64,000 nucleotides of DNA, taken from positions 130,871 to 194,870 of the forward strand of contig QKWP01000246.1 of the NCBI GenBank assembly GCA_003550325.1, written 5' to 3'. A model generated the notes under the pieces. It was not told where the DNA came from, did not search any database, and worked only from the letters and a program-made list of their open reading frames with translations. The stretch's first letter is position 1. Each line of letters opens with the position of its first letter. A program made the translations under genes and the position numbers. The stretch is from Gigaspora rosea (Eukaryota > Glomeromycota > Glomeromycetes > Diversisporales > Gigasporaceae). Below, piece by piece: positions 45,135 through 57,211 of this stretch.

Positions 45135-46246
45135 TGTGAGGCATTTTAGAATTTTATAAATTCTTAAAGATTCGTGTAGTGGTAATTCTTTTTGATGGAA
45201 TAAATAGAAATATCTCGAAAAACTTTTGTTGTATCTAAAATCCTCTTTTTTTATATACATTTACATATTTATATAAATCGGATAAAACCAAATAATTATT
45301 TGAAATATAGTAAATTTAATATTAGATTATGAAATTGGAATATTATTACTATATTTTCATGAAATAACTCCCACCTGTGCATTATTTGAGTAAATGCATG
45401 TTAATTAGAATATGCGCATTGGTGTAAGATTGATTTTTTATTAGCCTGTTTTCCAAGTAATGACCATGTGCATGATATATAAGTAGCTGTATCAAGACAA
45501 ACTGGGTATTTATATCACAGATATATAATTAGGTGTGCATTATTTAGGAACACGCATGGGCATTATCTTGAAGCCTCGCATACTATTTTAGAAAAGCGCA
45601 ATTTTCTAAATAACGCCCATGCATGTTCTTTCACGAAGATACAGGTACGTAAGGCGACAGAAATAAATATGTTATGTTATTGCTCCTTAGTTCTTGGGGT
45701 TTAGTGATAAGTAGTTACTATTTTAGTTACAATAACGTAACTACTTTCGTCATGGGTTTAACCCTGCAATCAATGTTAACCAATAAAAATTGACACTACA
45801 AGCATAGAATTAAAAAAGTCTTGCTGAATTTGTTATATAATTGTAAATTTTTCATGCTTTGATATTGAGATAGCTAAGATAGCTAAACACTAACCAATAC
45901 TATCTATTTGTTCAGGGACAGCTATTTTTTTCTTTTTTTGTTACAATTTAAGTAGTATGATATGACTTATCTATAAATTGTTTTAACTTATAATGAACAA
46001 TGAATACAGAAATAAATGACTTCTATCTTTTTTTTAAATCTCATTTGATTGTTTTAATTGACAAATTATGTCGATCAAAACGTGATTATTTTGACTAATC
46101 ATATCAATGAATTTATAAAGCAGGCAAAATTTATGCAGTACGATTGTGTTCCTTTCGTGATATTTAAATATGATCACATTAATAGGATAGTCTAATGTTG
46201 TAATGGTGATTATTAATACGTACGTATGTACATACATATATACGTC
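45135..46246. other. intergenic, no gene seen
   Basis: AT-rich. An inverted pair ATGGGCATTAT / ATAACGCCCAT lies at about 45557-45630. Nothing here is supported as coding. Confidence 0.4.
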
Positions 46247-46742
46247 TGCAAAATCTCGCGTGTTATTGGTTTATGCATGAGGCAAAGCAAAGGTGTAAAT
46301 GCATATTAAAAGCATCATATGCTACATCTTCACATTCATTGTAATACTTGATTCATATTTGTAGTTATATTTAATGTATAATACTTGATTTTCTGTGATT
46401 TGATTTTCTTACGAAAACCTCACTAGATAGAAAGCTATATTGTAATTAATTAAAATCAATTAGTTGAAAATCAAACAAAATAATGATAGTTAAGATTCAA
46501 TAGACTTTTTTTTGTGCTGTATAATAATACACTATGGATTGAATGATTTAATATGAACTTGTATTGATGAATTAGCTATATGTTATGGCAGGATAAAAGT
46601 ATTGTAGTGAACATACATAAAACATTCTTTATTTTTGTATCAAAAAATTTTATATATTTGTAATTATCTTAAAGATTACCTTGATTAATGTTTCTTTAAT
46701 TCTAATCAAAAATGCTGATTTTAATTGCATGCTATTTATGGA

Positions 46743-47666
46743 TTGCTTAAAGCCAAATACTTTAGAGTTAGTTTTTTTGATACAGTTAAGGTTAGTAGGT
46801 TATTTAAACATACCTGGTTTTAAGCAACTCCAATTTATGGAATGAAACCCTTCTATTTCTGTATTAAAAAACCTGTATTATTTACAACAATAATAAATTT
46901 TTCAAATATTGGGGTTGCTTAAAGCCAGGTACATTAGAACTAGTTTTTTAATACAGTTAAGGTTATCCAGTTGCATAAATATCAAAATGGAACTTATACA
47001 ATATATAGATCAATATGTAAACATACCTGGCTTTAAGCAACCGATTTATAAAATAAGACCTTCTATTTTTGTATTAAAAAAACCTGTATTATTTACAATG
47101 ATAATGAATTATTCAAACATGGGGTTGTTTTAAAATGGGAAAAAAAAAGCCTGATTGATTTCAGAAATTTTGAAGCCTATAAAAATAGTATTACACAATT
47201 GTGTTCAAACCAAAATTAGTATATGTAATTAGTATGATAAACACACTTTCATAAAATGGGTTCTATTTGTATCTCTTATATGCCTGCTACCATAAAAAGT
47301 CTCCAAAGTTGAATGGGCCAGGCCTGATCGGGTTGGGCCTGGACCTGACCCATTCAACTTTGAAGAATTGTTTCTGATAGCAGGTATGTGAGAGATACAA
47401 ATAGAACCCATTTCATGAAAGTGTGTTTATCATACTAATTACATATACTAATTTCGGGTTGAACACTAATTGTATAACACTATTTTTATAGCCTTTAAAA
47501 TTTTTGAAATCAATTAGGCTTTTTTCTCTCCACCCTAGGTTGCTTAAAGCCAAGTACATTAGTGTTAGTTTTTTTGATGCATTTAAGGTTAGCAGGTTAT
47601 ATAAATATCAAAATGGAACTTATACAATATGTAGATTAATATAAACATACCTAGCTTTAATTAACC
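46743..47666. repeat. three copies of a small palindromic element
   Basis: Units at 46743-46828 (internally deleted), 46915-47041 and 47540-47666 each begin TTGCTTAAAGCCAxGTAC. The first two end in CTGG(T/C)TTTAAGCAAC, the inverse of that start. Copies 1 and 2 are also followed by a common flank (TTCTATTTxTGTATTAAAAA and AACCTGTATTATTTACAA), so this stretch was tandemly duplicated. A distant relative may lie at 51539-51659. Confidence 0.75.
47142..47525. repeat. 384-bp near-perfect palindrome
   Basis: Two arms of about 185-190 bp, e.g. TAATTAGTATGATAAACACA and its inverse, meet at a short GC-rich centre near 47330 (GGCCTGATCGGG). The arms differ at scattered sites and small indels. Such a structure could extrude a cruciform or form a long transcript hairpin. 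The ORF at 47229-47411 is a by-product. Confidence 0.85.
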
Positions 47667-48560
47667 CCAAATATAGCACATGTTTGTATTTTATATTTCT
47701 GATTTGCATATAGTATGCTTTAAATAGATTAGCATTAGAACATTAAACTATTCAATCAGTTCAGTCCACAAGAAGTTTAACCGTGAGCTAGTTAAAGAGC
47801 TTATTCAAATCATAAAAACCAGATTACTTTTTGTAGTTGTAAAAACTATACTATATATAAAAATTATCTGAAAACTTTGCTATTATTAATTTAATTTAAA
47901 CTTACAAATTAGAGTATTTGGCAATAACACATATTGGTTTTTAAGGCCCTTTTTAAACAAAATATTATACAAAAGTGTTGCTCTTAGTTGATGTTAAAAA
48001 GCAACAAATGAAATTAATAAAAGAGCTTTTCTAGTACATATAAGAGATAAAAAGCAAATAAAAATAAATAAAACTGTTATATTAAGCTGTAGAAAGCAGT
48101 ACTCTTACTGTTTGTTGAAATACTTGGGTGTTTTAGGAGTGTGACGATGGGTTGGTTATTGCAATGATGGGTTGGTGGCTGTTAAGGGTAAATTCGGAAG
48201 CAAATTTTTTAAAAAACAGCATTTTTAACTTACTTTTGGCCAATAATTAAATACATAGATAGCATAATTTTCTACATATTTAATTATAAATAGAAAACTA
48301 GTTGAAAATGCTGTTTTTTATGAAAATTCAATTTATAAAAAAATTTTTTTAATCATAATTGGCTAATTTTGGGGTTGAACCAAATCGGCCAATATGAATT
48401 ATTATTAATCATATAATTGGTGTATTTTAGACTAGTTCTGATTATTTTCTAAAGTCCAAATCTAGTAAGAAGTTTGGTCTTGAACTAGTTATATATTGTT
48501 ACTAATTTGATTTAAACTTACTAATTAAAGTAGGGTATTGCTATTTGTACCATGATTGTT

Positions 48561-49469
48561 GCTATTTGCACCATAGATTTTGTGTAACATTAGATTATCA
48601 ATCAACCTTTTCTATTTGCACCATGGTAATATATGTTGCACCAATAAAAACTCACCTTTTTTTTGTAAATTAACACTACATAAAAAAGATTTTTCGCAAT
48701 TTTTGTGTAACCTTGGGCTATTTTCATGTTGCACCAATAAAAACTCGCCTTTTTTGTAGATTAACAGTTACGACGCCACTAATATTATGTAAAGATATAC
48801 AAGTCTCATTTTGGTAAACTAATCTAGTAGGCCTGCTAATATAATTTATAATGCGGGCCAACCCTAACCCTAATTTCATAATGCGGGCCAACCCTTACGC
48901 TAATTTTTTAAGGCCTTAACTTAATGTGGGCCAGGGTTTTGCAATTTTGTGTAACCTTGGGCTATTTTCATGTTGCACCAATAAAAACTCGCCTTTTTTG
49001 TAGATTAACAGTTACGACGCCACTAATATTATGTAAAGATATACAAGTCTCATTTTGGTAAACTAATCTAGTAGGCCTGCTAATATAATTTATAATGCGG
49101 GCCAACCCTAACCCTAATTTCATAATGCGGGCTAAACCTTACTCTAATTTTTTAAGGCCTTAACATAATGCGGACCAGAGTTTCACAATTTTGTGTAAAC
49201 TTGGGCTATTTTCATGTTGCACCAATAAAAACTCGCATTTTTTTGTAGATTAACAACATATAGGGGTGCAGAATAAGGATTTCGCAATTTTTGTATAACC
49301 CTAAACCGTTTTAATGCTGCACCAATAAAAACTCGCCTTTTTTTGTAGATTAACAATATATATGGGTACAAGATAAGATTTTTTAAATGTTTGTGTAACT
49401 ATACCATGGTGCAAATAGAAAAAGTTGATTGATAATCTAATGTTACACAAAAACCATGGTGCAAATAGC
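48561..49469. mobile_element. foldback element with 244-bp internal tandem repeats and telomere-like motifs
   Basis: Terminal inverted repeats of about 70 bp read GCTATTTGCACCATxGxTTT, then TGTGTAACATTAGATTATCA. The interior has a 244-bp tandem unit (GTAACCTTGGGC at 48707 and 48951, GTAAACTTGGGC at 49195). Each full unit contains CCAACCCTAACCCTAATTTC and ATAATGCGGGC motifs. A smaller sub-repeat (TTGCACCAATAAAAACTCGC) recurs at least five times. No coding capacity. Confidence 0.78.
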
Positions 49470-50360
49470 AAAAACCACTAGTTTTTAGACTAGTTCTGAA
49501 TTAAAAATTCATTCACCTTGAACCTTGAATTATTATAATGTATTAATATTATAACTCTAAAAATAGTTATTCTTTATTAATTTGATAATATTTTAATACA
49601 GAAGCAAATAAATTCCAATCATTAAAAACTATTCAACTGGTCCATTCCACAAGAAGTTTAACCTTGAATTAGTTAAAGAACTTATTCAAACCTTATTAAA
49701 AACCAGATTACTCCTTGCAGTTTTAAAAACTATATCATGTATAAAAATTATCTGAAAAACTTTGCTATTGTTAATTTAATTTAGACTTGCCAATTAGAGT
49801 ACTTGGCGTATTTTTAGCCCATTCTAAATTATTTCATAAAAGTCCAGATCTAGTCTGCAAAAAGTTTGATTTTGAATTGGTTAACAATTTATTCAAGCCA
49901 ATAGAACTAGATTACCTCTAGCACTTTAAACCTATACCATATATAAAAATAATCTATCAATTTGCTTTTACTAAATTGAATTAAATTACTGATTAAATTT
50001 TGTTTGATTTTAACTAAAGTAGCAAATTGATTTTAACTAATTATAATATAGCTTTCTATTAAATGAGTTTTTGTGAAAAAAATCAAACTACAAAATCAAA
50101 TATTATACATTAAATGTAACATACAAATATAGGATCAAGTATTATAATAAACATGGAGATTTAACATGTAATACTTTTAATATACATTCACACCTTTGCT
50201 TTGCCTCATGCATAAACCAATAATACACAAAATTTTGCAAATATATGCCATTTAATTTGCCATATAACTATATACTTTATAAAATTTTTTTATTTTATTT
50301 TTTTTTTAAACTATCTCCACTTTATAAAGTTTTCAATATCAGCTTTACTAGCTTGTTTTT

Positions 50361-50482
50361 TTTTTATTTCAAAAATCAAACCATTAAAATGTCTAAATCT
50401 AAAATATAGTTAAAGATAGTTTTTTTATTTCAAAAATCAAAACATTAAAATGTCTAAATCTAAAATATAGTTAAAGATATTC
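50361..50482. repeat. 61-bp tandem duplication
   Basis: TTTATTTCAAAAATCAAAxC, then ATTAAAATGTCTAAATCTAA, occurs twice with a 61-bp period and only one or two differences. Confidence 0.82.
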
Positions 50483-50489
50483 CCAATAT

Positions 50490-51821
50490 CAAACTTTTCA
50501 TTATGAGAAAATAATTAATTTAAGGATCTGACTTCTACTGGATATAATTTCAAAGTTTTTAATTCAACTGAGTTACTTTTATTTCAAGATGAGCTTTGGC
50601 TCTTATATACTTCATTATACTTAAAAACATTTTCTATACTTAAAACTATTAAATAGCTTCCAATACTTAAAATTCTTAAATATCTTCTGATACTTTCGAT
50701 TCTTTTAAAATATTAATTTTGATCTATCACAAAAATAAAAAATTAAAAATAACAATACTGTTTGATTTCATTCAAATTTTGCCTATCACAAAAGTACATA
50801 TGCATGTACGTACATCAACAGATTAAAAAAACGGCTAAGCAGGGTAAGCACTGCAAGGGCTGAGTTAATCATGAGGCAAGAGCCACAGGGGTCAAGCATG
50901 TGTAAATCAGCACCAATGCATGTGATTTAGATAAAAATCCAAATAAGTAAGCATGATATGAAATGATTTTTCACAAACAGCAACTACCAAATCCTGGTCA
51001 AGTTTAGAACAAGTAGGCCACAAGGTAAAAGGGAATTTACTACAGCTTTTGCGCCAAGAGCTATTATTTCCGCTGTGAGAAGCCATTTCGCAACCCAGTT
51101 CCTATCCTTGACATTTTTATGATAATTTCTAAGTTTAGTTATTAACAATTTTACACTGATGCCAGCCTGTATTATGCAGGCGGAAGACCACCCACCAAAG
51201 ATGTAATATTGTAATTTAAAGCAAATTATAAATAAAATGTTTGCTAATTAATTGCTGAAAGAAACAGTAGATACTATTAACTCTGATATATATATAAACA
51301 AAGTTCAAATTTTATGATTTTTTAAATAGTTCTACTATAACATTTCTTAGTACAAAAATTTTTTGAGTTTACTCTACTAATTATTTTGGCTGCTGAAACC
51401 TTGATCCCATACTAAAAACGTAAGTGTATAGTTTTACTGGCATCTAAATCGAAGGCAAAATCTTAAAGCTGATTGGTTTACATTTTTTTTTATGATCATT
51501 ATCTGTTTTATATATAATATAAAATTTCTAATTTAGAGGGAGGTTAAAGCGAAGTGAAATCTAGTTAGAAGGTTTATATATTTAAATCAGAATGCGACAG
51601 TTTATGCAGCATGTAGATCATGTATTAACTTCCACTCTAACCCAATAATTTCATGCATAAAACTTATTTTAATTGGTCATAAGATGATTATATATTGCAA
51701 ATATTCGTTCTTCTTTAGTAAATGATAATCTAATGTTATTTGTAATACTTCATTATTAAGATCAATGGCTTGCCATTCAAAGTAAAATCAGTTTTAAACT
51801 TTGGGACACTTTGAAGAAGAG
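50490..51821. other. intergenic, no gene seen
   Basis: The slightly less AT-rich stretch at 50830-51190 carries no open frame or RNA-like fold that I can support. A possible distant copy of the 46915-type unit is at 51539-51659. Confidence 0.35.
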
Positions 51822-52353
51822 TTAACCCAGTGATTATCATGAATAATCACCTCGATATAATCACATAGTAATTTTGATTAATTGGTGATTTATTACGTAT
51901 ATTGTGTGATAATAACTAATAACTGATAAGTGCATCTAATCTAAAAGTGCCAGTGTAATAAATCAAAAATTTTTATTGGTGCAAATGAAAAAAAATATGA
52001 CAAAAAACCATTTAGCTACAGCAAAAAAAGTTCTGGTTATGTGATGATCTGCAAATTCAAAATAAACGTTCTAAGGAAAATTAAAAGAAATCACTTATTT
52101 CTCATAAGAAATACCTTCTGTGCACTAAATAAAATATTCCTTGATTGATTTTATTATATAAAATGCTAACCCCAAACCCTAATATAGACACTAACCTAAC
52201 CCTAATTTAAAAAACTTTATCGGTAATTATGTGACCAGAACTTTTTAGTTCGCATTATCATTTCATCACCTGACATTTGTTTATATTTTTTTGCTAATCA
52301 AAATCATTATATGATTATATTGAGGTGATAAATCGTGATAATCACTGGAATAA
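51822..52353. mobile_element. foldback MITE with telomere-like core
   Basis: A 532-bp element with inverted ends of about 60 bp: CCAGTGATTATCA, ATCACCTCxATATAATCAxA and TTTTGATTA on both sides. The centre carries CCCTAATATAG and ACCTAACCCTAATTT (about 52185-52205). Outer bases are TTA on the left and TAA on the right, compatible with a TTA or TA target, but I could not confirm a duplication. Confidence 0.72.
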
Positions 52354-52616
52354 CACTTGTCAATCTTCCCTGTAACTCTACAGTTATGAAATTTTAACAA
52401 TTTTTCTTTATTTATAATTTTTTTCTTTGGTGTAATAAACGATGTACACCTTATTCTTTATTCTAATGATAAGTTCGTTTTATTTATTAGAATATTTTCC
52501 ACTAAATAAAATTTAGTCCTTAGCACATTTTGACCTATTTATCAAGATGATTAAGAACGCACTTAGTAGATCAATTAATGAAAAAGGTCAATTAGAAAAA
52601 TTGGATAATTAAAGTA

Positions 52617-53964
52617 TTTAGCATAGCAGGCTTTATTATAATTGGCTGATTTTTGAAGATTATCTTATCATAACAAAGTCTTATTAAAGTAACAATTTTT
52701 TGTCACAAGATTGAATTCGGTGCTACAAGTACAAATTCCTAGAGTGTGAAACAAAAAAAATTAGAAAGTTCACATCTTACTTTATAAACTATCAAAGTAA
52801 TTCAGTAATCCGCAAGGTAATTTGGAAGATAAATGAGAAGCAACTTATTTCACCTTGAATAGGCGTACATTAACAAATATGTTGAAATTCTGTACTTGCT
52901 AGACAAGCAAGAGGATCTCAAAGAAAGACCTTATTTTTTGGTAGTAGATGAAGGTATAGATTATTAAATTAGTAAATATTTAGCAACAAAGTTTTTTAAT
53001 TTGTCTTGCTCTTAGTTTGTCAGCCTTAGATCTTGTGCATTGAGAAAAGAAATGTCAAAATGTAGAGGAGCATTGTAAATATGAAATGGGCATTAAATAT
53101 ATAAAAGAAGCATCGAATATGTGGGACTTGGATATTAAACATAGCGCATAGAATATAGTGGGCTTTAAAATCTGAAAGCAGAGAAATACTCTTGAGGGCT
53201 AGCCAAAGAGGCATTTTTTTCAATTAAATCATTTAGGCTATGAAAGAATTTCTAAAGAAAAAGTTATTAATGTTTTTTTTTGGTATTTAGATCTCTAGTG
53301 AGACTTCACAAGATTATTAATATGCTTAGAACATAGTTGTTAGATGATTTTAAAGATCTAGATATTGATGAAAATTTCAAAAAGTGTAGAGATAAGTTCG
53401 AGTTCATATGTTTTTACTTATTGTAGTTGATTAATTATTTTAATTTATTTATATTAATTTAATTATTATTCAATTTATAATTATTTATTATTGCAAGTGA
53501 TTTAGTGTTAAGGATTTTATCATTAACATGAATCAAAATTTGTTCCAAAGAGCTTTTAGGCTATGTTTATTTTTTCTTGATTATTGTAATAGGTCAAATT
53601 AACTAATGTGTAACTTTTTGTATATGCGAATCTAACATTTTACAAAAACATTTGTTAAAATATTAATAGTTAAATATAAAAAAATGATAGTCCGTATTTA
53701 AGATTTTTTTGTTTTTTTTTGTTTTTTTTTTATACATGTATAGCATTAGATCCAAGTACTGTAATAAATTATTGCAATTCTTAAATTTAAATAAATGTAT
53801 CTTTTTTTTAATTAATATCCCGTATCTTTTATTTAATTAATATCTTGCAAAATATTTTACTTCGGTTCGTTCTTAATATAAATCTATTAACCAATCAGAT
53901 TTTGTAAAATCACGAAATGATCTACAAAAATTATCCAATCAAAATGAAAGCCCGCTATGCTAAA
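52617..53964. mobile_element. 1.35-kb TIR element in the F-box spacer
   Basis: Inverted ends TTTAGCATAGCAGGCTTT (52617-52634) and, reversed, TTTAGCATAGCGGGCTTT (53947-53964) differ at one base. The paralogous spacer at about 15310 runs without interruption (GGATAATTATAGAATTTGG), giving an empty site. AAAG stands next to both ends, but a target duplication is not certain. The interior is AT-rich with no transposase. The ORF at 53026-53223 has no support. Confidence 0.8.
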
Positions 53965-54148
53965 GAATTTGGATTATATTACATTACCTTATAAGATAAT
54001 TATTATTACTATATTAATTAATAAATTCAATGTTAAAATGATCGAACTGATAAAGTGCTAGATTTATGAATTACAAATTATTTATTTGATTGTGGGTTTT
54101 TATAATTTGGCTAGCTTAACTACATTGGCAATAATAAACATATAAAAA

Positions 54149-55505
54149 TCAGCAATCAATAAAAACATCTTTATATGGTACCAACACAACATATGCTTCC
54201 ACTTCCTTTCTAATATTATCATCTAATCATCTAGCATTGATGGATCTTCTAAACACACATAGTTCAAAGTTTTCTTTCGTACGCAAAGATTCTAGTATTT
54301 TTCTCGTTATCAAGTTTCTCGATTATCAATTTTCTTAAAGGTGAATTACAATGATTGAGAAAAATATCAATGTATGTTTCTAACCATTTATCACTAAGTC
54401 AAGATATTGCAATGTTAACGGTAAAATTTCTGCAAACTTCATAGCTCTTATTTTCATTTCTTCTTTTTATACGTCGTCAACATTGCGTATTAACGTGAGA
54501 AATTGAAGGTTTTGTAAATACCAATAACTTCTATAAGTTTTATGGAACATCCAATATTTATAATGTTAGATATGTAATGTTTGGGCAAAAGGACTTAAGC
54601 GCATTTAGTAATAATGAATCTTTCTGGATTTGCTCACATCTTGATTCAACTTTTAATCGTTGTCATTATATGCCATTTCGTCCGGTTTAATTGTATAAAC
54701 AACTATCTCTAAAGTGTTGATTTTATTATAATCTAGCATTTTTAATGGTATCTTATAATCACAATAAGTCCTAAGACGAAGTGTTTCCAAATTTTTACAG
54801 TTTTTAAGTACTTCGAACTCTTCGTTATAATAACAATTTTCTGCTATAATTTTTGTAATGAGTTTTTTGACTTTCTAGTGCTGAAATTATGCTGTAATAT
54901 TTTGTAAGAGTAAGTTCTTCTATACTATGCTGAATAGCTTAAGTTGCTTTTGTGATTTAATAATGTACATAAGAGCATGAATTAATTGCAACTGAATATA
55001 TTCAGCTTCCGTAAATTTAAATTCAAATCCATTAAATTCTAATGCACTAATTTTCGTAGTTTTTTTTTGCAAAGCCCTTAAAAATGCAACACCCCTTTCA
55101 ATTTTGACTAATGATATTTCGCCCAAAGATAGATGTTGGAATTGTGAGAAAAAAGACTCATTTCGTCTTAATAAGCTAAAGATCTTCTCTGGCATAATCA
55201 TAATAGAACCATGAAAGCTTACAACTAATTTATTTAAAGTGACACCACTTTCGATAAATAATTTGAGTAGTGAATTAACTATGAGATTTGTCGATGGAAA
55301 TTTTTTCCAATCATCTTGCTCGATACAATTCCATTGTTTAACCATACTTTCAAAACGAACTAGATCAAGAACCTTTGAAAACTTTGCATAATCAAATAAT
55401 GTTTCGAGTGCCTTCGCTAAAAATATTTAGGAATAAATGAATGTTCATCGAACGAAAATGGATCTTGCCAAAGAATAGGTATTGCAATGTTGCACCAACT
55501 TCGAC
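54149..55505 (-). pseudogene. F-box/LRR pseudogene G (C-like), truncated at its 5' end
   Basis: Closest to pseudogene C. From the right, the frame starts inside the F-box (RSWCNIAIPILWQDPFSF), follows with a longer open piece at 55345-54920 (LLKLFIESGVTLNKLVVSF, FFSQFQHLSLGEISLV) and ends with KEVEAYVVLVPY and a stop at 54151-54149. Many small deletions break it. The first ~35 residues of the F-box are missing: the sequence is joined to the middle of pseudogene H at about 55505. Confidence 0.82.
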
Positions 55506-56222
55506 TTCTTGTAAAAGTTTTTTTTTTGACTTTCTAAAGCTGAAATGATGCCTGGAAATTTGTAGGACATTCACCTACAGCCATGCTAAATAGCCTAAGT
55601 TGATCTTGTGATTTAATAATAAATATAATAGCCTGAAATAGTGAATGAAATAATTTTCATAGCAATTTTTGCCAAGACCCTTAATAATGTAGCAAGATTT
55701 TTAATGTTGAAATCTGATATTACATCCAAAGATGAATGATGAAGTCGTGCGAAAAATTTTTCATTTTGTCCTAACGAATAAAAAATTCCGGATTAAGTTC
55801 AAGAAAATCAGAAAAATATAAATCCAATTCATATAACATGGCACCGCTTTCAATAATAATAAATTAATCGTCGATGTGCTGTACGCCGATATAATCTCTA
55901 GACCGATCCATTTTTTAACTTGACACCCCAAACGATATAAATGAAGAACCTTCAAAAACCTTGCATATTCAAATATTGGTTTGGGAAATTCTACATCTAT
56001 CCCACATTCTTTTAAATGAAGTTTTCATCTTCGCCAAGTGATGAAAAATATTTAGGAATGAATGAATATCTATTGAATAAAAATGGATCTTGCAAAAGTA
56101 TAGGTATTGTCATTTTGCATCAATGTCGAAGTACAAGTGCACACAAGTATAAGGAAAGAAATTCATTATTTAAATTATTAAGAATATTCTCGGCATATCA
56201 GCCATAAGTATGTTGATGCCAT
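55506..56222 (-). pseudogene. F-box/LRR pseudogene H (A-like), truncated at its 3' end
   Basis: Best match to pseudogene A. The ATG at 56222 is followed at once by an internal deletion (MASTYLWLI..). The F-box remnant, EYARFLKVLHLYRLG, QVKKWIGLEIISAYSTSTI and later LRR pieces remain, to ESQKKN-LLQEV, where it stops abruptly and the F-box of G begins. Frameshifts occur at about 56080, 56017, 55860 and 55790. Confidence 0.82.
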
Positions 56223-57211
56223 AAGAGTAGAAAGGTGTTTTAGGAAGATGTTAAAATTTGTCACCGTTTATTGTTATGCAACATAGTCTATAAATACTAG
56301 AGTCGTGTGAAATGCACAAATCAGATGACTTAGGTACGTACGTACTTTGGCTCCAAATCAATTATATCACATTATGTAATAATGGAGTAATTGGGGTTGA
56401 TATAAATAGCGTTAATACAATAATATCATTATGATTCATGCATGATTAATTACATGAAGGATTCTTATGCGCAATTCCAATAAGGAATTCCATTAATCTC
56501 TGTCATTTCTTACGTTGCTTACCACATTCAATTTGGGATTCGACTTTGATTTCGTTTAAATCGATAATCCACATAATAATCTTTTTGATTCAATATTAGT
56601 TTCGTTGTTTTTGCCAGGGTTTATCGGTTTAATGTGATAATGTGATTTTACAATTTCTCCAATGTTTCGCCGCTTTTCCTATCAAGTCTTTTTCATGATG
56701 ATGCGAAAGTTAAAAAAAACATACACACCGTAGAACAGAACTCGAGGCATGCACGAATGTTGTAAAAACAAGGCTGATTCGTGAATGATTTAGCCATCTA
56801 AAAAAAATCCGAACCATATTGATCTGGTAAGTGCACCTCATACCATATAATTCTGATCACCTACACTGTACTGATCAACTTCGATCTCATGCTATAGATT
56901 TTATAGTATACAATGAAACGTGAATGGATATTGTACTTGATAAAAGCGCTATAATTGTGATGTCGACTTTTGTTAAATACTGTAGATTTACATGACTTAT
57001 ATGAAAGTTATAATATTTGTACTCTTTGTACTTAATAAATTCAATGTTATTAATATTTTATCTAATTGATAAAGTTTTTATGTTGTGAATGAATTTATTA
57101 TGATTAAGGCGATTCGGAACAGCTTTATTATATTCTAGATTTTGGAGCATTCAACTTAATACATTGATAATTGACACATAAAATAGCACAAAATCCACAA
57201 ATAAAGAGCAA
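56223..57211. other. flank between H and gene F
   Basis: Non-coding and collinear with 10015-11030 over its whole length apart from small indels. TATA-like TATAAATA lies at about 56291. Confidence 0.6.

Larger units (their letters stand above)
46247..50239. mobile_element. 4-kb element with ~237-bp terminal inverted repeats
   Basis: 46247-46484 and the reverse complement of 50003-50239 are highly similar throughout. They share TGCAAAAT, TGTTATTGGTTTATGCATGA (with one difference), GGCAAAGCAAAGGTGT, GTAATACTTGAT and AAAGCTATATT. Inside lie direct subterminal repeats (about 47740-47930, 48430-48530, 49620-49810, 49830-50000) around CCACAAGAAGTTTAACC and AAAATTATCTGAAAA. A 384-bp palindrome, three copies of a small palindromic unit and another foldback element are also inside. 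No coding frame survives. The target duplication is not clear. Long TIRs with subterminal arrays resemble foldback or MULE-type elements; the class is unassigned. Confidence 0.7.

Noticed and set aside
48690-49270. CRISPR-like regular repeats
   Set aside because: Units are 244 bp with no short direct repeat/spacer pattern, and the sequence lies in a eukaryotic foldback element.
51539-51659. Fourth copy of the 46915-type palindromic unit
   Set aside because: Only patchy similarity and weak inverted ends; mentioned as possible but not called.
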